NCBI GenBank assembly: GCA_028015205.1
Contig: CM051518.1
Coordinates: forward strand, 56,964,372 to 57,028,371
Length of the DNA stretch: 64,000 bases
Direction: 5' to 3'
Origin: Mytilisepta virgata
Taxonomy: Eukaryota; Mollusca; Bivalvia; Mytilida; Mytilidae
How positions within the stretch are numbered: the first letter of the stretch is position 1; every line of letters begins with the position of its first letter. The notes below the pieces were generated by a model. That model saw nothing but the letters and a program-made list of their open reading frames with translations. It was not told where the DNA came from and did no database searches. Position numbers and translations under genes: made by a program. Positions 58,341 to 64,000 of the stretch are shown here, one piece after another.

Positions 58341-59776
58341 AACAAGAGGCTCACCAGAGTCTGTATCGCTCACCTGGAGTCTGGTTTTCATTGGACAATT
58401 AATCAACTATTTGACCAAGTTTGTTGCAATTGGTTCAATTGTCCAGGGAAAATTTGTTGAAGATTTATTTTTCATAAGATTTAATGTTAAAATATGTTCC
58501 CTGATGGTGGTAGTCCTGGCAGGAAGTTGATAAAATTGACCAGGAATAAGGGTGAACCTTAAATAAATGTAACAGAACCCGACCTCAAATTAAACAAACC
58601 AATAACTCCTAAATAGAATTTGGGAATCCCTTCAAAATTTCAGGGTATGTAGATCTCAACATGGCAAACATTTTTCAATTTACATTTCACTTCTATCTCA
58701 AATAGTTTTGGAGATAAATGCAAAAATGTTAAAATTTTGAAAATTTGACAAAAAAGGGCAATAACTCCTAAATGGGTTTTGGGATTTCCTTTAAAATTTC
58801 AGGGTATGTAGATCTCAACATGGCAAACATTTTTCAAATTTACATTTCACTTCTATCTCAAATAGTTTTGGAGATAAATGACGAAAAATGTTAAATTTTG
58901 AAAATTTGACAAAAAAAAGGGCAATAACTCCTAAATGGGTTTTGGGATTTCCTTTAAAATTTCATGCTAGGTAGATCTCAACATGGCAAACATTTTTCAA
59001 ATTTACATTTCACTTCTATTTCAAATAGTTTTGGAGATAAATGACAAAAAATGTTAAAATTTTGAAAATTTGACGAAAAAAGGGCAATAACTCCTAAACG
59101 GGTTGTGGAATTTCCTTCAAAATTTCAGGGTAGGTAGATCTCGTCATGCTGATCAATTTTGCCCCATGTCAGATTTTCAATATCTGTAATGGTTTTTAAA
59201 TTATAAGTTAAAAACAACACATTCACCCCTATATTCTATTTTTAGCTACGACAGCCATGTTTTACGTCAGATCAAAATAAATTGAGGATCGTTTGTAGAA
59301 GACATGTCATAGATCATTCCTATTAAGTTTCAAACAAATCGGCCCAGCGGTTTCAGAGGAGAAGATTTTTTAATGTTAAGATTTTGAAAATTTTATGAAA
59401 AAAGGGCAATAACTCCTAAATGGGTTTTGGAATTTCCTTCAAAATTTCAGGGTAGGTAGATCTTGTCATGCTGATCAATTTTACCCCTGTCAGATTTTCT
59501 ATATCTAACGGTTTTTGAGTTATTAGCAAAAAACAGCAATTTACCCCATGTTCTATTTTTAGCAACAGTGGCCATGTTTTTCATCGGATCAATATAAAAT
59601 GAGGATCGTTTGTGGAGGACATGTCATAGATCATTCCTATTAAGTTTCAAACCAATCGGCCCAGCGGTTTCAGAGGAGAATATTTTTTAATAAAAGTTTA
59701 CGACGGACAGACGGACAGACGGACGACGGACGAAAAGTGGTGGCAAACGCTCACATGGCCTTTGTCCAGGTGAGCT
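58341..59776. repeat. Dispersed repeat with about 163-bp units and ccaggtgagct end
   Basis: Opens aacaagaggctcaccagagt...gctcacctgg and closes gacagacggacagacgg...gctcacatggcc...gtccaggtgagct, with complementary outer words as at 553-1844. Inside, gggcaataactcctaaatgg starts units at 58756, 58919 and 59082 (period 163), then a longer subtype (about 59150 and 59470) with ctgatcaattttaccccatg and ggcccagcggtttcagagga. Confidence 0.7.
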
Positions 59777-60035
59777 AAAAAAGAGAAAACTGCAGCATAT
59801 AATTTTTGCCTCAAGACATAATGGTTGCAGCTGAAGAATTGTACCGTCTGATCTTATTGCACTGAGTCATTATGGCCAGAGAGATCTGAAGCTATGCAAT
59901 ATTTTGACAAGAAGAAAAATATAATTTCTGAAAATAATTCGAGAAATTTTTTGTCATATGCCACCTTATAAAGTACATTCTTGAGATATTTCTGTACTGA
60001 AATATATTATCAATGTTATTGCTCCTAAATCTATG

Positions 60036-60187
60036 CTATGATTCTGTGTACCATTCTTTACACCTTTGTACAGCACGTTCCCATTGACTAAATGTATGTT
60101 TGTATTTAGGCCATGTACTTTCATTTGGTTCAAACGTTCTTTCTGATTGTCTTATATCATATAACTCTTCCTTACTTTTCCATACTC
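60036..60187 (-). CDS. GK5: GK5-like last coding exon
   Basis: 152 nt including the TAG at 60036-60038, with acceptor ttttttttcag at 60188. It encodes VWKSKEELYDIRQSERTFEP, then ESTWPKYKHTFSQWERAVQR and CKEWYTES. The family's C-terminal helix pattern (EEL..LRQSE..F.P...W..AV.R...WY) is recognisable, which fixes the end of the protein. Confidence 0.85.
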
Positions 60188-63100
60188 CTGAAAAAAAAAG
60201 CAATTTTTAAATCATATTTATAAGATGAGTACAAACAAAATGTATGGGGTTAAAATTTAACCATAACTACCATGTTATTTGATATACACACAATGTTTGT
60301 CCTGATTTGATTTTGGTGTAGGATTATTTTGTTATAAAAGAATGCTGCAGAGGTACTTCCCATGTCAATATTGCATAAAATGAAAAAATAGTTTCTGTTA
60401 CCAAGAGAATCATTAATCATATTTGTGGTCGAATATAAATCTCTCAAAAAATTAAAAACAAAGAAAACAAGCATTCTGTAAGTATTGCTGGACAAAACAA
60501 TGTCCCCAACTGTCTTGACCTGCCATAAAACACGTAAAATCTCGAGTATGTGAATCAAACGAAGGAGCATGGACAGAGTGACTCCTAAAAATCCTGAAAC
60601 TATTTTTGCAAGGGAACACAATAATTACCGAATCAGCTTGCTCTGTAGCTCATCATTATAAGCTCACATACCAAAAATAAGATTATTTGCTAAAAGCGTT
60701 TGCTAAAAATGTCCAGATAACTAATATTTTGGCAATAATTTTCACACTAATTATCTGTCAGCGTGAAACTCAAAACTGATCTGTATCTCATCATTTTAAG
60801 CTCAAATACCAAAAATAAGATCACTTGGTAAAAGGGTTTGCAAAAAAGGGTCCAGAAAACTATTATTTTGACAATAATTCCTATTTCCAACAGAAATAAC
60901 TCTTACAATGATATTCCGATCAGCGTGAAACTCAAACTTGATCTGTAACTCATGATTATAAGCTCACATACCAAAATAATTTCAGTTGGTTTTACGGTTT
61001 ATGAAAAAAGTCCTGAAAACTATTATTTTGGCAATAATATCTATTTCCAAGGTCAATAACTCTCACAACAATTATTCGATCAGCGTGAATCTCAAACTTC
61101 ATCTGTAACTCATGATTATAAGCTCACATACAAAAAATAAGATCAGTTGGTTATAGAGTTTCTGAAAAAAATCCGGAAAACTTAATTGTAACTCACAGAC
61201 AGAGGGAGTGCAAACCAATAGCCCTTTTCAGAAACTCATCCCCGAATCACGATTCTGATTTCAAAATTATAATTTGAGGCAACTTATTTCCCTTGCTGGG
61301 ACATAGTACTGGTTAGCTGCAGTGCAGAGCAACCAATAGGAAGTAAATAGAAACTATTTATTATTCTGATATACAAATATTTCCAGCTTTATAATCAAGT
61401 TTGATTACTGGTACAAGTATGTTGTAAGCAAAACGATCGTAAGTAGTTCCCAAATTTATATAAATCAAACATTACGTGCAAATTAAAAAGTTTTAAAAAC
61501 AGTTAATCCTTTACCAGTACTACGTCCCAGCAAGGGAAATAACTTTCTTCAAATTATAATTTTAGAGCAAGAAAAGTGATTCTGGGACAAGTTTCTGAAA
61601 GTGCTCTAGTCCCCTTCGGCATTGCCGGTAGTGGCCTTTTACCGGACTATTAAAATATTTGTTTTATTCCAATAAATATACAACACATAGTCATTGTCAG
61701 AAAATATAAAATTTATTTGGGCTTGCTCGAAACGTGGCGAAAAGGCTTGTTTAAGCTTGTCTTTTCTTATGTTTCTGAAGCTTGCCCAAATAAAAATAAT
61801 TTTTGACAATGACTTTGTATTGTCTTTATACTGCAATCATAAAATTTCCCCTCTAGATGCATAAAATAGCTTAAAATTACGTTGAAGTTGAAATCCAGCT
61901 CGTCATGAAAAAAGTGTGAAATGCCATGACGCAATCTGGAACATTTACTACGCTACCCACGCTCTTCGTGTAAACAAGTAAAACTAGAATTTATTATTAT
62001 TATTGACCTATCAATATGACTCAGGTTTATACTACCCCTGTTATTAGAAGGAAATGGATTGATTGCAGAATAACTATTTTTAATATATACCCGGTATATC
62101 TTTCTAAACCATTATTTCTTCTGTTTTAAAAAAAAAAAATTTGATCACTGTTACTTTCTCTCTTGAGGTAACTTAAGAATAATGAAAACATTAAAGTGTG
62201 ACTTTGAAAATACACTGTCTATACGGCAATGCACCCACTGAATTAATCCTATTTTTTTTTATTGTTAAAAACCTGTATGTTATAAATCATCTCTACTGTA
62301 CACAGTCTACCAATATAAATCTTATCTTGTTCAAAGTTTTAAAATGGGAGTATAATGAGCTTTTCTGATCCAACATCACAAGATATACATGTATATATAT
62401 ATATGGCTGCTCATATAGCAGAGTTGCAGGATAAAAAGTGATATACAGTCAATGACTGTATATCACTTTTAAATATACAGTTACAGTCAATGAATTTTGC
62501 TTGCTCATACAGCAGAGTTACAGAATTAAAGGTTAAAAGAGGACAGTGATCAAAATAATATTTCGCTTTATACCACTCATTATATAATCACAATTTTTTT
62601 TTGATAAATATGGAATAATGGCAATTTGTTTTATGATACTACCTATTCTGGTTTTTTGTCGGACGAGCTAGGATTCTAAAAGGTGAACAAATTTTAAATT
62701 GTATATAAATATACTACATAGCATTATTAGAAAAACTTGTTTTCTGTAGACTGCATTATTGATGAATTAATCAAAGCTTAATGTCTTACTTTGTGTTACT
62801 GTAAATTGGGGTAATTTGGTTTATATGGTGCATGTTGTAAATTTGCCAAGTTTAAACACACTAAAATAGGCAAATTGCAAAAAATAAACTTTAAAGGCAA
62901 TTTCAAAATCTTTTAATCTGGAAAAATTATTAACATTGATTATAGTTGCAATGGTTTGATTTATATTAATTTTGTTACAGATTAACTGCTGTAAATCATT
63001 TTTGTCTAATCAAACCTCAATTCGTAAAGATTTTTAAAACAACAATTCTCAATTGTCAATTATGACACCTTGTAGTGACAACAATATTACCATTACACAA

Positions 63101-63460
63101 GACAAAGTTTGGTAAATCATACCCTCATAACTGCAAGTTTTATTTCTATTTTAGGATTTAATTTACTTTTTCTAAATGTGCCAAAATTAAACACAGCACT
63201 GACATAGAGTGCCAAATTTTTATATACCAAGATTTAACATCCACAATTATAGCAAAAACCACCAAATTAACCCTACAACAAAATATCCCAATTTACGTAA
63301 TAAAGCAAATAATTATTCCTTACCCACAGCTAATCCTGCCAAGAATGCTGTCCCTAAACTTGTCATGTCCCCCTTTTGTTTGGCACGATCTATATGTTCA
63401 TGTGTGAGATCTGACATCAACTGCATGAGAAAGTCATTATTGCAAACACCACCATCAGCT
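60036..63460 (-). CDS. GK5: Glycerol kinase 5-like FGGY kinase, C-terminal exons
   Basis: Two exons, 63460-63324 then 60187-60036, joined in phase 1 across a 3.1-kb intron. They encode the last part of an FGGY-family carbohydrate kinase. ADGGVCNNDFLMQLMSDL is the C-domain glycine motif that contacts nucleotide phosphates, and MTSLGTAFLAGLAVG is the adenosine-binding helix. The tail VWKSKEELYDIRQSERTFEP then WERAVQRCKEWYTES resembles GK5 (putative glycerol kinase 5) more than classical GK, because of the DFxxQLxSDL wording and the EELxxIRQSE tail. The presumed reaction is ATP-dependent phosphorylation of glycerol or a similar polyol. The N-terminal two thirds lie beyond the right edge. No AATAAA is evident just downstream of the stop. 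Confidence 0.85.
60190..60625 (-). other. GK5-like intron, left part
   Basis: Intron sequence. A 123-residue minus-strand frame (60250-60621) is leucine/isoleucine-rich but has no splice signals or motifs that would make it an exon. Confidence 0.5.
60628..61190. repeat. Tandem units of about 160 bp in the GK5-like intron
   Basis: Three to four units marked by tataagctcacataccaaaa at about 60659, 60797, 60959 and 61119 (spacings 138, 162, 160). They share gatctgtaactcatgatta, actattattttggcaataat and gatcagcgtgaaactcaaac. Confidence 0.7.
61217..61615. mobile_element. About 400-bp element with arms of about 95 bp
   Basis: Left arm agccc.tttcagaaactcat...gaatcacgattctgattt...aaattataatttgaggcaac ttatttcccttgctgggac pairs with the right arm gtcccagcaagggaaataac...caaattataatttta...gtgattctgggacaagtttct gaaag. 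The arms share words with the pair at 2367/6208, so this is the complete form of that family. Located in the GK5-like intron. Confidence 0.7.
61616..63323 (-). other. GK5-like intron, right part
   Basis: A+T-rich. The perfect 37-bp palindrome at 62434-62470 sits beside a duplicated phrase (gctcatatagcagagttgca at 62409 and gctcatacagcagagttaca at 62503). No exon seen. Confidence 0.5.
62434..62470. repeat. Perfect 37-bp palindrome
   Basis: The 18-nt arms aaaagtgatatacagtca and tgactgtatatcactttt meet at a single A (62452). Just downstream the half-word atacagttacagtcaatga repeats part of it. Confidence 0.75.
63324..63460 (-). CDS. GK5: GK5-like penultimate exon
   Basis: 137 nt, entering in phase 2 (acceptor ttattttcag) and leaving in phase 1 (GCTGTGG|gtaagg). 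It encodes ADGGVCNNDFLMQLMSDLTH, then a short lineage-variable stretch RAKQKGD, then MTSLGTAFLAGLAVG. Both glycine motifs expected of FGGY kinases are intact. Confidence 0.88.
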
Positions 63461-64000
63461 CTGAAAATAAAATAGCAGAGTTTAATGTTTTAAAACTAAA
63501 CGATGGTAGTAAAAGAGCTGCTGACACAACTGGATCAGAAAATTCATATTTTGAAATTCTCAACTGGCATAAACCTTTTGACAATACCCGGTCATCAAAA
63601 ATTCATTTTCCTCTTCTTATATTGTTTCTGCAATATTTTAATGATAAATAATCATTTCACGATTGGAGAAAAGTTGTATGAATTAAAACGCATACATTTC
63701 CCAAAGGAGACTAAGTCTTTATTATAAACTGAATATTATAAAATCTTTTTCATTGAAATCTTTTTATAAATTAATCTAAATTCATTTCTCAATTTATCAG
63801 GTAATTTGGTGACTTTCCAAATCAGATTTCATAAGAATGTGAATGTTATTTGTTTACACCCATATTCCGGAATTTTGACTCAACCAAACTTTTGATTCAA
63901 ATGAGATCGAGAGAACGAGATTCGACTGTAGAATAAATTTTATCAACCTTTAACTTCCACTTTTTATGCTTGCATATAATACCTCTTTAACTAAGCACTC
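63461..64000 (-). other. GK5-like upstream intron to window edge
   Basis: A+T-rich intron. No further GK5 exon was recognised before the edge. The preceding exon must end in phase 2 and lies to the right. Confidence 0.5.

Noticed and set aside
57678..58406. Histidine/threonine-rich minus-strand frames
   Set aside because: They are translations of three tandem 168-bp units; the repeated peptide simply mirrors the DNA repeat.
60250..60621. 123-residue minus-strand frame in the GK5-like intron
   Set aside because: The GK5 frame passes from 63324 to 60187 without it, and no acceptor/donor pair would insert it in phase.
1..64000. CRISPR arrays, operons or bacterial defence systems
   Set aside because: No regular short repeats with unique spacers and no prokaryotic gene organisation; the split genes and retroelements show eukaryotic DNA.

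Overview
The window is a piece of an invertebrate nuclear genome, most likely a marine bivalve close to Mytilus. The reasons are the strong A+T richness, short exons split by kilobase introns with GT/AG borders, and dense dispersed repeats of the kind common in mussels and oysters (modules ending in caggtgagct or caggcgagac, a SINE-like module containing gtggaggaagccggagtac). Species and family are inferred. No operons, bacterial genes, CRISPR arrays, rRNA or tRNA genes are visible.

Three protein-coding loci can be supported. (1) Positions 198-18587, minus strand: nine phase-consistent exons of a TBC + TLDc protein of the TBC1D24/Skywalker family. The last exon or exons lie off the left edge. 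Its introns carry several inverted-repeat elements, a SINE-like insertion with target-site duplications, a tandem-repeat module and an array of short palindromes. (2) Positions 45980-52093, plus strand: a two-exon gene for a 1716-residue, lysine/glutamate/serine-rich, mostly disordered-looking protein that I cannot assign to a family. Almost all of it comes from one giant exon that contains a nearly perfect in-frame tandem duplication. (3) Positions 60036-63460, minus strand: the last two coding exons of a glycerol kinase 5 (GK5)-like FGGY kinase. Its upstream exons lie off the right edge.

Between these loci, about 19-46 kb is a transposon graveyard. It holds a frameshifted hAT-type transposase fossil (32.7-33.4 kb), a small hAT-like MITE with 8-bp flanking repeats, a tRNA-derived SINE-like element, a 1.06-kb element with long inverted ends and poly-G/C tracts, and a frameshifted LINE reverse transcriptase (37.1-39.4 kb). 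The LINE was itself hit by a SINE-like element with a perfect 15-bp target duplication. There are also several families of roughly 140-170-bp tandem modules. The 52-64 kb part holds more modules of the same kind around the 3' end of the GK5-like gene.

The three genes show no functional link. The most unusual items are the 1716-residue orphan protein with its recent internal duplication, and features of the TBC1D24-like gene: a cysteine-rich exon unlike vertebrate sequence, an exon whose 3' end and splice donor belong to a decayed minisatellite, and two exons bracketed by inverted repeat copies. Exon joins are read by eye from splice signals, phase and recalled family similarity; none has transcript support here.
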